Shown here one piece after another: positions 9,983 through 18,593 of a stretch of DNA of 45,490 bases. A program made the position numbers and the translations under genes. Position 1 is the first letter of the stretch. Every line of letters begins with the position of its first letter. A model generated the notes under the pieces. The model ran no database searches. It was not told the DNA's origin and worked only from the letters and a program-made list of their open reading frames with translations. The stretch is from Neotamlana sedimentorum (GTDB lineage Bacteria > Bacteroidota > Bacteroidia > Flavobacteriales > Flavobacteriaceae): the NCBI RefSeq assembly GCF_000943565.1, contig NZ_JTDW01000021.1:1-45490 (forward strand), given 5' to 3'.

Positions 9983-12900
9983 TTATATATCTAACTTAAT
10001 AAAATTACCATTTTCATTATTATCTTCAATAAACCAAGCAGGATTTCCATCTTCATCTAAACCTAATTTAGCTCCTGCAATAGGTGGTGTATTAAGTTCT
10101 GCAGTATTTCTTTTTTTAGTTATTTGAGTTGAACTTTTTGATGTGTTAACGTTAAAAATTCCATTTTCAATTAAGCAATTAACACTATTATTAAAGGCTT
10201 TTATTATAAACCTGAAATCTTCTTCAGTAAAAGCGGTAGTTATAAAACAAGGGAAACCATCCCAAATATGTATGCCTTCATTTCGCAATAAAACAAAAAG
10301 TAGTTCGGAATAAGGGATGTCTTCTAAAAATTTAACGCGCCAGAGCGAACCAAAGTAGTTAACTTGAATAGGTAATTGATGCTGATTAAATATTTGGTTT
10401 ACCTTATCTGCAAATGTTTTTGTAGCGATATTTAAATTAATATGAAGTTTATCGCCTTCATTTATCATATGTAATAAGGACGCTTTTGCTGCCGCTAATG
10501 TTAATGGATGCCTTACAAAAGTACCCGCAAAATAGGTGACACCTACTTCGGGGAACGAGCTATCGCCATATTGCCAAAAACCGCCATCTAGAGCATCCAT
10601 AAATTGTTTTTTACCTACAATAGCGCCAATAGGCATACCGCCTCCAATTACTTTTCCGTAGGTAGAAATATCGGCTTTAATGTTAAATAAGGCTTGCGTA
10701 CCACCAATGTGCATTCTAAAACCTGTAATAACTTCATCGAAAATAAGAACAGCGTTGCTGTTTTGGGTAATTTCTCTTACTGATTTTAAAAATGCAACGG
10801 GTTGAAATTCAGGACGCCTACTTTGTACAGGCTCAACAAGTACGGCCGCAATTTCATGTGCTCTTTCTTTAATTATTTGTAAACTTTCTTCGGTTCCATA
10901 GTCTAAAATTAACATGTTTTGTACAGCTCCAGAAAGAATGCCTGGTGCGGCAGGAAATGTTTTTAATTTTTTCGATCCGCGTACTATAACTTCGTCGTTA
11001 ATGCCGTGATAAGATCCAGAAAACGCAACTATTAAGGAGCGACCTGTTACGGTTCTGGCAATTCTCATAGCTCCTAATACGGCTTCAGACCCTGTGTTGC
11101 ACAAGGCTGCGCGATCTTGGTTTGTGGCCTCACAAAGTAGTTTACAAACATCTCCAGCCAAAGGGTGTTGCGGACCAACTTCGTAACCTAATTCTATTTG
11201 ATTTTTTAAAGCTTCTTTTATAAATTCTGGCTGATGGCCAAAAAGGCAAGAACCAAACCCATTGAGTGCATCGATATATTGGTTGCCATCAATATCCCAA
11301 AGTTTATTTCCTTTCGATTTTTCTATAACAATAGGGTAAATAAGCTCTTTTACTGTTGGCTTAAAGCCACTCACCACACGAGGATCGGCCATGTGTTTTC
11401 GGTGTTCTTGAGTGAAATTTTTACTGGCCTTAGTTTTGTTATTATAATCTGTAATTAATTGTTTTAAAAAGTCCGATTGCTGTTCGGCTAGCTCGGTTGA
11501 TTGTTTTTCAATTTTAGGAGAAGCTCCAAAGGGTTTTTTATGCTCTTTTTGTTCTTCTTCTGTTAAAATGGTATGCTTGCTTTCTGCTTTAACAAATTGG
11601 TTTGCGCTAGAATTATCTGCACTATAATTAGGGTTTATTATTGGTGTAGCACTATTTCCTTTTTGAAGTAATTCAACTTGCTTTCCTAATAACTGAAGTT
11701 GTTGCGTAATTAAGTCTAACGCCGTATGATTAGTTGATTCGTTAAATTGATTATTGTTTGATTGATTTAAATTAACGAGATTATTATTTGCTAATTGTTG
11801 CGTTGCATAAGCTTCTTTTGGAAGGTGATTATCTAAAAAAGAGGCAAGAAGTTCGGGAGAACTTAGCTCTTCATTTAACTGGCGGAATGAAATAGGAATA
11901 TTAAATTCGTTTTTGCAGGTTAAAGCAATTTGAGTTAATATTAAAGAATCGAGTCCGAGTTCTAGGAAACTATAATTGTAATCGGTAGATTCAATTTCTA
12001 TTCCCGATGAATTGGTAATAATTTCAGAAATTTTATTAAGTAATGCAGGTTTCCTCATTGGTGTAATCTTGTTTGTCTGTTCGGCTACTGGACTATTGTT
12101 TTCAATTAGTGTACTCTGTTTATTTTCTTCAATAAAAGATACATTTTGATGTGGTGTAATTGGTTCTATCCAGCATAATTTTCTATCGAATGCGTAAGCA
12201 GGAAGGTTAAGTCGTTGTATGTTTTTGGTATTAAAAAACGAGTCCCAGTTAACCGATATGTCGTTTATCCATAATTGCCCAACGGTGTTTAGTATAAGGT
12301 CGTAAGCGGTTTCTTTATCCTTCGGAATGGTTAAACTTGGTAAAACTATTTTATGTTTAGCTAGTGTTTGTTGTTTGGTTAACGTCGTAAGTGCTTTGCC
12401 AGGTCCAACTTCTAATAAAGCAACATCGTTAAGATTTAATATTGTTTTTATGGCTTCTGAAAACTGTACTGTTTCTCTTAAATGATTAACCCAATAATCC
12501 GGATTAGTCGCTTCTTCTGCTTTTAACCATGTGCCAGTTACAGTTGATGAAATTGGTATTGAAGGAGCATTCAATTCCATGTTTTTAAAGACCTTTTTAA
12601 AGTCGTTTAGTATAGGATTCATCATACTTGAATGAAAAGCATGACTGGTTAAAAGTTGTTTGTTAACAATATTATCCTGTGATAATTTAGCGCTAAAGTT
12701 TTTTATAGCCTCGTCTTCGCCGGAAACAACACATAAAACACTGGAGTTTGCTGCAGCTATAGAAAGAGATTTTGGTAAAATAGGTTTTATATCTTCAACC
12801 GAAAGTCTTACAGAAAGCATACTTCCTTTAGGTAATTCACTAACAAGTTTTCCTCTGGTAGCTATTAATTTTAAGGCATCTTCTAGACTGAAAACACCTG

Positions 12901-15900
12901 CTAAATGTGCTGCAACAAATTCCCCAATACTATGTCCACAAAACGCAGTAGGTTTTAAACCCCAATGCAACCAAAGTTGAGCTAAAGCATATTCTATAAT
13001 AAATAAAGCAGGTTGGGTGTATTTGGTGTCTTTTAGAAGCGTTTTGGCTGTTTCATTGCTGTTGTTAGGGTAAATTATATTTCTTATATCTTCATTAAGA
13101 ATTGGGATTAATATTAAGGCACATTTATCGACAGCTTCTTTAAAAACTGGTTCGTTTTCGTATAAAGCTTTCCCCATGTTTAAAAATTGAGCACCTTGAC
13201 CAGGAAACATAAACACCAATTCACTAGGTGAATATGTGTTTGTGTTAACGGGTTTAAAATCCTTAAGTTTTAATTGATCGATAGCATTTTCAACCGAGTC
13301 TGTAATTATATATTTTCGATGTTTAAACTTCGCTCTAGTTTTATTTAGGGTATAGGATAGACGGCCTAAATGTGTTTCCGGATTTTGTTCTAAATAGGTT
13401 ATTAAACTATCGGCATATGCGTTTACACTTGTTTCGGTTTTAGCAGACCATGGTAAAATATAACTGAATTTGGTAGGGGTAATGGTGTTATTGTTATTCT
13501 CAAATTCTTCTAAAACAACATGAACATTTGTGCCACCAACACCAAACGAACTTACACCAGCTCGTCTTACTGTAGCGGATTTCCAGTTTTGTAATTGAGC
13601 GTTCACATAAAACGGACTATTTTTAAAGTCTATTTGTGGGTTAGGGGTTTTATAACCAAGCGATGCAGGAATTTGTTTGTTGTGTAAAGCTAAAACCGAT
13701 TTTATTAACCCTGCAACGCCTGCAGCTGCCGTTAAATGCCCCATGTTGCTTTTTATAGACCCTATGGCGCAGAATTGTTTTTCTTCTTGTTCACCAAAAG
13801 CATCATTTAACCCTTCAAATTCAATAGGGTCGCCAATTGGTGTCGCAGTACCATGAGTTTCAACATAACTAATGGTTTCAGGTAAAACATCGGCATCAAA
13901 TAATGCCTTTTTTATAGCGTTTGTTTGTCCTGTAGCATTTGGAGCAGAAAAACTGCCTTTGTTTCCGCCATCGTTATTAATGCCTATACCTTTTATTATT
14001 CCGTAAATAGTATCAGCATCGTTTTGGGCATCTTCTAAACGTTTTAATAATACAACTCCTGCACCATCACTAAAAACGGTGCCTTTTCCTTGGGCGTCGA
14101 ACGAGCGGCAATGACCATCTGGACTCATAATTGAGCCTTCTTGATATAAGTGTCCAGAATTAATAGGAGCGGTTACACTGGCTCCACCAGCAATGGCGAC
14201 TTCACATAAATTATTTCGAAGCGCTTCTACAGCATGAGCAATAGCTAACAACGATGTAGAGCATGCCGAATGTACACTTACCGCTGGTCCTTTTAAATTT
14301 AAATGATATGCGGTTCGTGTGGCGATATAGTCTTTTTCGTTAACAGAATCGGCTTGAATGTCGCCAATACTATTTAAAACATCTTGATTTGGTAATATGT
14401 TTTTCTTGAAATAGCTATTCATTCCAACCCCGGCATAAACACCTACACTACCATTAAAATGTTCGGGTAAATAGCCAGTTTGTTCTAAAACCTCCCAAGC
14501 AATTTCTAAAAATAAGCGTTGCTGCGGATCCATACACGCAGCAAGCTTAGGGTTTAAGCCAAAAAAGGCAGCATCAAACGTTTTTGCAGTTGGTATAATG
14601 CCGCGTGCTGCTACATACTGCGGATTGTTTTTTATATGTTCTGGAATCGTTTTATCTAATTCTTCATGAGAGAAAAAACGAATGGTTTCTTTAGCATTTT
14701 TTAAAACATCCCATAACTCGGTTATTGTATTGGCTCCAGGAAATCTTCCAGACATACCAATAATGGCAATATCTCGGTTGTCTAAACTCGTGATTTTTTT
14801 AAAGAATTGATTCTTGGTATCTAAAGTTTTACCTTCTAAAATGAAACTTAATGCTTCAATGGTAGGAAATTGATAAATTTTAGTAACCGGAAGTTTTTTG
14901 TTTGTTTCTTTTGATATTTTAATGCTTATTTTTTGGGCTAGGAGCGAAGTGCCGCCCATATCAAAAAAATTATCGTAAATACCTATTTCTGGAATGCCTA
15001 ATAAGTCTTCCCAAATTTTAACAATTATTTTTTGAGTTTTAGTTGTTGCTTTTTTTAATACAGGTGCGTTTTCTGGACGTTTATATTCTGGTTTAGGTAG
15101 TGCTTTTTTATTGATTTTTCCGCTTGCTGTACGCGGAAAATCTTCAACTTCAATAAATAAAGAAGGCATCATGTATTCTGGTAAAACATTACCTGTTTCT
15201 TCTTTAATTTTAGAGATGGAAAGGTGTTTATTGTTAAATTGAACGTAAGCTACCAACTGTGTTTGTTGCATGTTTTGTACAGCTAAAACAACAGTTTGTT
15301 GCACGTTATTTATATTGTTTACAGCAATTTCTATTTCGGCTAATTCTATTCTATGACCACTAATTTTTACTTGGTCATCTTGTCGTCCTAAAAATTCGAT
15401 ATTTCCATCGGGTAAATATTTTGCAATATCACCAGTTCTATAAATTTTTAGTGTTTTACCATCAGCATTGGTCCAGTCTACAAACTTTTCGTTTGTTAGG
15501 GAAGGATTATTTAAATAACCTTCGGCTAAGGGTGTGCCAGTGATACATAATTCACCTTGCTCCCCGTTAGGTAAAGGTTTTAAATCTTTATTTAAAATTA
15601 AAATTTCTGCATTTAAAATAGGTTTACCAATAGAAGGTAAAGCGGGCCATGTGTTTGGAGGGCCAGTTAATTTTAGCTCGGTTACAACATGGCATTCTGT
15701 AGGACCATATTGGTTATATAAAATACAATGGTTTAAATTATTAAAAAATGTTTTTATTTGAGGCGTTATTTTAAGTTGTTCTCCAGCGGCCATAATTTCT
15801 TTCAATGATTCTGGATATACATTGGTGTTTACAGCTATCTCTGCTATGGCTTGCAAAGCAGCAAAAGGTAAAAATAGTCGGTTTACTTTTTGCTGTTTTA

Positions 15901-16576
15901 TATAAACAAGCAAATCGTCCATATTTAACCTTAGGGAATCGTTAATTAAAACGAGAGTGCCTCCAGAGTTAAAGGTTGCCATAATTTCTTGAAAAGACAC
16001 ATCGAAACTTAAAGGAGCAAATTGTAATGTTTTAGTATGGATTGTACTAACCGAATTATTGTTTTGCCATTCCAATAGGTTAAAAATAGCGTTTTTGCCC
16101 ATGCTAACCCCTTTAGGTTCACCCGTTGAACCAGATGTGTATAAAATATATGCTAAAGAATTAGGAGTATTTTTATCTTCTAAATTAGAAGCATTGTAGT
16201 TACTGTTTACGGTTAATAAACCTAAACTATTTGCTTTAGCTTCTTCGGCTTCATCTGTTAAACAAACTTTTAGTTTTGCATTATTAATTATAGCATTTAA
16301 TCGTTGGTTGGGGTAGTTAAAATCTAAAGGTAAATAAGCTTTATTGGCTTTAAATAAAGTTAATAGGTTAATTATTTGATCAATACTTCTAGTTGTGGAA
16401 ATACCTACAATTTGTTCTTGAGCAATTAATCTATTTATTTTATTATGTCTTCTATTAACTTCGAGAGCAGCTTGTTTATAGGTTATGCTTTTGTTATTTA
16501 GAACAATACAGACATTGTCGGGATAACGGTTTGCAGTATTTTCAAATAATTGGTATAAATTGGTTTGAGGCATCAT
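9983..16576 (-). CDS. Hybrid NRPS/PKS megasynthase, A-PCP-KS-AT-ACP-aminotransferase
   Basis: 2197 residues. An adenylation domain begins at residue 1 with no starter C domain, so this is the loading module (YTSGSTGEPKG near 146, NQYGPTE, YRTGD, SGKINKKAL). My manually aligned pocket code is D-V-Q-F-M-A-Q-V-V-K, nearest to remembered proline codes (DVQF-A-H-V). Then follow a carrier domain (GGTSL, S544); a ketosynthase with SACSTS (C772), H908 and H947; an acyltransferase with GHSIGE (S1216) and HAFH (1312-1315), the malonyl-type signature; an ACP (GLDSL, S1544); a Q/N-rich linker; and a class III PLP aminotransferase (about 1690-2130) with FDEVITGF and PLP lysine K1975 (YGKVIGGG). No KR, DH, ER or MT lies between AT and ACP, so the aminotransferase should act on a beta-ketone. 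The tail (GNPAWFIED) is the linker usually found between such a domain and a C domain. The start ATGATG follows an AGGAT purine stretch. Confidence 0.94.
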   Translation of the reverse strand: MMPQTNLYQLFENTANRYPDNVCIVLNNKSITYKQAALEVNRRHNKINRLIAQEQIVGISTTRSIDQIINLLTLFKANKAYLPLDFNYPNQRLNAIINNAKLKVCLTDEAEEAKANSLGLLTVNSNYNASNLEDKNTPNSLAYILYTSGSTGEPKGVSMGKNAIFNLLEWQNNNSVSTIHTKTLQFAPLSFDVSFQEIMATFNSGGTLVLINDSLRLNMDDLLVYIKQQKVNRLFLPFAALQAIAEIAVNTNVYPESLKEIMAAGEQLKITPQIKTFFNNLNHCILYNQYGPTECHVVTELKLTGPPNTWPALPSIGKPILNAEILILNKDLKPLPNGEQGELCITGTPLAEGYLNNPSLTNEKFVDWTNADGKTLKIYRTGDIAKYLPDGNIEFLGRQDDQVKISGHRIELAEIEIAVNNINNVQQTVVLAVQNMQQTQLVAYVQFNNKHLSISKIKEETGNVLPEYMMPSLFIEVEDFPRTASGKINKKALPKPEYKRPENAPVLKKATTKTQKIIVKIWEDLLGIPEIGIYDNFFDMGGTSLLAQKISIKISKETNKKLPVTKIYQFPTIEALSFILEGKTLDTKNQFFKKITSLDNRDIAIIGMSGRFPGANTITELWDVLKNAKETIRFFSHEELDKTIPEHIKNNPQYVAARGIIPTAKTFDAAFFGLNPKLAACMDPQQRLFLEIAWEVLEQTGYLPEHFNGSVGVYAGVGMNSYFKKNILPNQDVLNSIGDIQADSVNEKDYIATRTAYHLNLKGPAVSVHSACSTSLLAIAHAVEALRNNLCEVAIAGGASVTAPINSGHLYQEGSIMSPDGHCRSFDAQGKGTVFSDGAGVVLLKRLEDAQNDADTIYGIIKGIGINNDGGNKGSFSAPNATGQTNAIKKALFDADVLPETISYVETHGTATPIGDPIEFEGLNDAFGEQEEKQFCAIGSIKSNMGHLTAAAGVAGLIKSVLALHNKQIPASLGYKTPNPQIDFKNSPFYVNAQLQNWKSATVRRAGVSSFGVGGTNVHVVLEEFENNNNTITPTKFSYILPWSAKTETSVNAYADSLITYLEQNPETHLGRLSYTLNKTRAKFKHRKYIITDSVENAIDQLKLKDFKPVNTNTYSPSELVFMFPGQGAQFLNMGKALYENEPVFKEAVDKCALILIPILNEDIRNIIYPNNSNETAKTLLKDTKYTQPALFIIEYALAQLWLHWGLKPTAFCGHSIGEFVAAHLAGVFSLEDALKLIATRGKLVSELPKGSMLSVRLSVEDIKPILPKSLSIAAANSSVLCVVSGEDEAIKNFSAKLSQDNIVNKQLLTSHAFHSSMMNPILNDFKKVFKNMELNAPSIPISSTVTGTWLKAEEATNPDYWVNHLRETVQFSEAIKTILNLNDVALLEVGPGKALTTLTKQQTLAKHKIVLPSLTIPKDKETAYDLILNTVGQLWINDISVNWDSFFNTKNIQRLNLPAYAFDRKLCWIEPITPHQNVSFIEENKQSTLIENNSPVAEQTNKITPMRKPALLNKISEIITNSSGIEIESTDYNYSFLELGLDSLILTQIALTCKNEFNIPISFRQLNEELSSPELLASFLDNHLPKEAYATQQLANNNLVNLNQSNNNQFNESTNHTALDLITQQLQLLGKQVELLQKGNSATPIINPNYSADNSSANQFVKAESKHTILTEEEQKEHKKPFGASPKIEKQSTELAEQQSDFLKQLITDYNNKTKASKNFTQEHRKHMADPRVVSGFKPTVKELIYPIVIEKSKGNKLWDIDGNQYIDALNGFGSCLFGHQPEFIKEALKNQIELGYEVGPQHPLAGDVCKLLCEATNQDRAALCNTGSEAVLGAMRIARTVTGRSLIVAFSGSYHGINDEVIVRGSKKLKTFPAAPGILSGAVQNMLILDYGTEESLQIIKERAHEIAAVLVEPVQSRRPEFQPVAFLKSVREITQNSNAVLIFDEVITGFRMHIGGTQALFNIKADISTYGKVIGGGMPIGAIVGKKQFMDALDGGFWQYGDSSFPEVGVTYFAGTFVRHPLTLAAAKASLLHMINEGDKLHINLNIATKTFADKVNQIFNQHQLPIQVNYFGSLWRVKFLEDIPYSELLFVLLRNEGIHIWDGFPCFITTAFTEEDFRFIIKAFNNSVNCLIENGIFNVNTSKSSTQITKKRNTAELNTPPIAGAKLGLDEDGNPAWFIEDNNENGNFIKLDI

Positions 16577-16736
16577 TTATCCTAAGTTTATTACAACTTA
16601 ATATTAGCGATTTTTAATAAGAATAAATGTAAAGATAAATTTTGTGAGTAATGCCTAGAAATCTCTACCAAGTAATAATTATCGATAAAGTGCAGGAAAT
16701 TTAACTGTAGTCAATGTGTTTTTAAAGGAGATAAAG

Positions 16737-16821
16737 TGCGCACGAGAAGATTCGAACTTCCACATTCTAAACGAATACTGGCCCCTCAAGCCAGCGCGTC
16801 TACCAATTCCGCCACGTGCGC
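16737..16821 (-). tRNA. tRNA-Leu (anticodon GAG)
   Basis: 85 nt with a long variable arm as expected for leucine tRNA. The acceptor stem GCGCACG/CGTGCGC pairs perfectly and is followed by discriminator A; no CCA is encoded. The anticodon stem CTGGC/GCCAG encloses the loop TTGAGGG, which gives anticodon GAG. The T arm GTTCGAATC is intact. It lies downstream of the tRNA-Lys gene and its terminator, and its 3' end faces the biosynthetic operon. Confidence 0.96.
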
Positions 16822-16864
16822 GGTTTTTGTATTGCTAAAATAAGCGTTTATTATAATTTTAAGC

Positions 16865-16898
16865 AAAAAAAAAACCTTGTTAGTTTAACAAGGTTTTT
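16865..16898 (-). terminator. Intrinsic terminator of tRNA-Lys
   Basis: A perfect 13-bp stem (16870-16882 with 16886-16898, core AACCTTGTTA/TAACAAGGTT) with a 3-nt loop. On the minus strand it is followed by a T-tract given by the A-run from about 16874 down to 16865. It begins two bases after the tRNA-Lys gene, so it should end that transcript before tRNA-Leu. Confidence 0.85.
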
Positions 16899-16899
16899 G

Positions 16900-16972
16900 T
16901 GACCGGGCTGGGGCTCGAACCCAGGACCCTCTCCTTAAAAGGGAGATGCTCTACCAACTGAGCTACCCGGTC
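16900..16972 (-). tRNA. tRNA-Lys (anticodon TTT)
   Basis: 73 nt including the discriminator A; no CCA is encoded. The acceptor stem GACCGGG/CCCGGTC, D arm GCTC/GAGC, anticodon stem TCTCC/GGAGA with loop CTTTTAA, and T arm with TTCGAGC are all well formed. The loop gives anticodon TTT. A strong Bacteroidota-type promoter lies about 34 nt upstream and an intrinsic terminator directly downstream. Confidence 0.96.
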
Positions 16973-17005
16973 TTGCAAGGCGATAATGTTTCTCGTTTGC
17001 GGGTG

Positions 17006-17035
17006 CAAATATAGAACCTTTATTCAATTAAACAA
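17006..17035 (-). promoter_or_regulatory. Promoter of tRNA-Lys
   Basis: On the minus strand TTG (17035-17033), a 19-bp spacer and TATATTTG (17013-17006) match the Bacteroidota consensus TTG-N19-TAnnTTTG. The -7 element ends 34 nt before the tRNA-Lys 5' end. Confidence 0.75.
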
Positions 17036-17112
17036 TACTTTTTTTAAAATTTTTTTCGTTTTTTTGCACCCGCTTATTCTATGTTTTTAATAATCAATTT
17101 GTAAGGTAAAAA

Positions 17113-17634
17113 ATGATAATAATTTTAATTGGGTATATGGCTTCTGGAAAGTCTACAATAGGTAAAAAATTGGCCGAAAAGCTTAAATGCGATTTAGTAG
17201 ATTTAGATGATTATATTGAAGAAAAGGAACAATTAACCGTTACAGAAATTTTTAAAAATAAAGGAGAAATCTATTTTAGAAAGCAAGAAACGCATTATTT
17301 AAAAGAATTATTAGCTTCGGAGTCTCAAATTATTTTATCCCTCGGTGGCGGCACACCTTGTTTTGGAAATAATATGGAGCTAATTTTAAATGAAGAACAT
17401 GCAACTAGTATTTATTTAAGAGCTTCGTTACCAACATTGGTTAAAAAACTAATTAAAAAGAAAGCCAAACGACCATTAATTGCACATCTTGAAACAGAGG
17501 AGGAGCTTACCGAGTTTATAGGCAAGCATTTATTTGAGCGTTCTGCATTTTATAATCAGGCAGAAGTTGTTATTTCAACCGATAATAAATCAAAAAAGGA
17601 TATTGTAAACGAAATTACTACGAAGCTATTCTAA
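17113..17634 (+). CDS. aroK: Shikimate kinase
   Basis: 173 residues, the normal size for a monofunctional shikimate kinase. This cytoplasmic enzyme phosphorylates shikimate with ATP in the chorismate pathway to aromatic amino acids. Visible features are the P-loop GYMASGKST (residues about 7-15), the acidic VDLDDYIE stretch that binds magnesium and shikimate, the FRKQE segment with the substrate-binding arginine, the LGGGTP motif, and the lid/adenine region near KRPLI and FERSAFY. Its 3' end overlaps the convergent phosphoribosyltransferase gene by 9 nt. A possible plus-strand promoter overlaps a repeat mirrored in the tRNA-Lys promoter. The family call is very secure. Confidence 0.95.
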   Translation: MIIILIGYMASGKSTIGKKLAEKLKCDLVDLDDYIEEKEQLTVTEIFKNKGEIYFRKQETHYLKELLASESQIILSLGGGTPCFGNNMELILNEEHATSIYLRASLPTLVKKLIKKKAKRPLIAHLETEEELTEFIGKHLFERSAFYNQAEVVISTDNKSKKDIVNEITTKLF

Positions 17635-18129
17635 AATGGCCTCAAAAGTTTTACCTTCTAACACAATATTAATGTGCTCGTGTAACGATGTTGACAACGA
17701 AATACCTTTAAAATCGGCTTTTACGGGATATTTTTTATGATTTCTGTTTACTAAAACAGCTGTTTTAAATTGTTTTAAAGGCACATTTAAAAAATGTTTA
17801 ACGCCATAAATTAAAGTCGTTCCAGAGTTTAAAACATCATCGACTAAAACAACCGATTTATTCATGTAATCTGCTTCCGAAACCGAAGTTTTTATCTCGG
17901 CAAGCGGATTTTTTTTATCGATACTAACTTTACAAAGTATAGGCTTTATGCTCGAAATTTTTTCAAGCATACTTTTCAATTTTTTTGCAAAAATATAGCC
18001 ATTTTTATCAATACCAGCCAAAACCACCTCGGTTTCGTAAACGTTGGTTTCATATATTTGAAAAGCAATGCGTCTTATCTTATCATTTATTTCTTCATGA
18101 TTAAGTATAACATTATTCTTCACCGTCAT
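17626..18129 (-). CDS. Phosphoribosyltransferase family protein (PRTase type I)
   Basis: 167 residues. The PRPP-binding motif of type I phosphoribosyltransferases is clear (VVLVDDVLNSGTT, about residues 92-104), and VVLAGIDKNG upstream is the first flexible-loop region. The overall layout resembles PyrR or hypoxanthine-type enzymes, but the nucleobase cannot be assigned from the sequence. No PyrR-type RNA-binding role is implied, since no pyrimidine genes are nearby. It is followed on the same strand, after 30 nt, by no further gene; the S4-domain gene lies upstream and the two may be co-transcribed. The gene converges with aroK. Confidence 0.85.
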   Translation of the reverse strand: MTVKNNVILNHEEINDKIRRIAFQIYETNVYETEVVLAGIDKNGYIFAKKLKSMLEKISSIKPILCKVSIDKKNPLAEIKTSVSEADYMNKSVVLVDDVLNSGTTLIYGVKHFLNVPLKQFKTAVLVNRNHKKYPVKADFKGISLSTSLHEHINIVLEGKTFEAILE

Positions 18130-18159
18130 AATTGTAAATTGTAAAATTAAGTCATAAAA

Positions 18160-18531
18160 TTACTCATTTTCATCATAAAAATCATCAATATCGCGCCTAT
18201 CTTTTTTAGTAGGTCGTCCGGTACCTTTTTTACGATAATAATCTTTCGAGAATTTTAGTAGCTCTTGAGCCTCAAATTCAGTTTTTGGTGTAATGTCGGT
18301 TCTGTAAATATCAACCAGTTTTGCACCAACTCTATTGGGTGGAATATCGTTAACCTTAAGCTTGTAGTTAATTTGATTTTTTCTTACATCAATAGTATCT
18401 TGGGCATAAACCTCTCGACTAGGTTTTACCGAATCACCATTAATTCTAACTTGTCCTTTTTTGCAAGCTGTTGTAGCTAAACTTCGCGTTTTGTAATACC
18501 GTACACACCATAAAAACTTATCAATTCGCAT
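18160..18531 (-). CDS. hslR: S4-domain RNA-binding protein, Hsp15/HslR-like
   Basis: 123 residues. The N-terminal S4 domain (MRIDKFLWCVRYYKTRSLAT through about residue 65) is the classic start of the Hsp15/YbeB-independent HslR group, with the KGQVRINGD turn that binds RNA. The lysine- and aspartate-rich tail (RPTKKDRRDIDDF) is typical of the family. In E. coli, Hsp15 binds stalled 50S subunits that still carry nascent peptidyl-tRNA. It lies 30 nt upstream of the phosphoribosyltransferase gene on the same strand and is divergent from the FKBP lipoprotein gene. The HslR name rests on size and motif similarity. Confidence 0.85.
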   Translation of the reverse strand: MRIDKFLWCVRYYKTRSLATTACKKGQVRINGDSVKPSREVYAQDTIDVRKNQINYKLKVNDIPPNRVGAKLVDIYRTDITPKTEFEAQELLKFSKDYYRKKGTGRPTKKDRRDIDDFYDENE

Positions 18532-18585
18532 ATTTTTATTATAAAAACTACGTTAATGTTATTGTGCAAGAATGTATTAAAATTG

Positions 18586-18593
18586 TATCTTGC
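18586..18593 (+). promoter_or_regulatory. Possible -7 element of the FKBP lipoprotein gene
   Basis: TATCTTGC, one base from TAnnTTTG, with TTG at 18562-18564 (21-bp spacer). It ends 20 nt before the chosen ATG at 18614. It also argues against the upstream TTG codon at 18590, which would lie inside the promoter. Confidence 0.4.

Larger units (their letters stand above)
4267..16576 (-). other. Hybrid NRPS/PKS biosynthetic operon (four genes)
   Basis: Four minus-strand genes with gaps of 5 and 31 nt and one 14-nt overlap: A-PCP-KS-AT-ACP-aminotransferase megasynthase, JmjC-type oxygenase, C-A-PCP-TE megasynthase, and phosphopantetheinyl transferase. Together they form a complete minimal assembly line with initiation, one malonyl extension with beta-transamination, one amino-acid extension, release, tailoring and carrier-protein activation. 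No exporter, resistance gene or dedicated regulator is seen within it. No clear TAnnTTTG promoter was found in 16577-16736, and no terminator separates it from the upstream tRNA-Leu gene, so read-through from the tRNA unit is possible. G+C content looks like that of the neighbouring genes. Confidence 0.88.
16577..17112. other. tRNA-containing region upstream of the biosynthetic operon
   Basis: A 536-base stretch without protein genes. It holds tRNA-Leu and tRNA-Lys on the minus strand, the terminator between them, the tRNA-Lys promoter, and a mirrored GCGGGTGCAAA repeat next to the shikimate kinase gene (each listed separately). The 160 bases between tRNA-Leu and the megasynthase operon (16577-16736) are A+T rich. 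The best -7 candidate there is TACATTTA at 16631-16624, which differs from consensus by one base and lacks a -33 element. Confidence 0.6.

Noticed and set aside
3902-16821. A genomic island integrated at the 3' end of tRNA-Leu carrying the biosynthetic operon
   Set aside because: The tRNA faces the operon, which is a classic setting, but I found no second copy of the tRNA 3' end in 1-16.7 kb, no integrase, and no shift in base composition.
17626-18129. PyrR pyrimidine attenuator protein
   Set aside because: Size and PRPP motif fit, but there are no pyrimidine genes nearby and the base-binding region does not allow a specific call.
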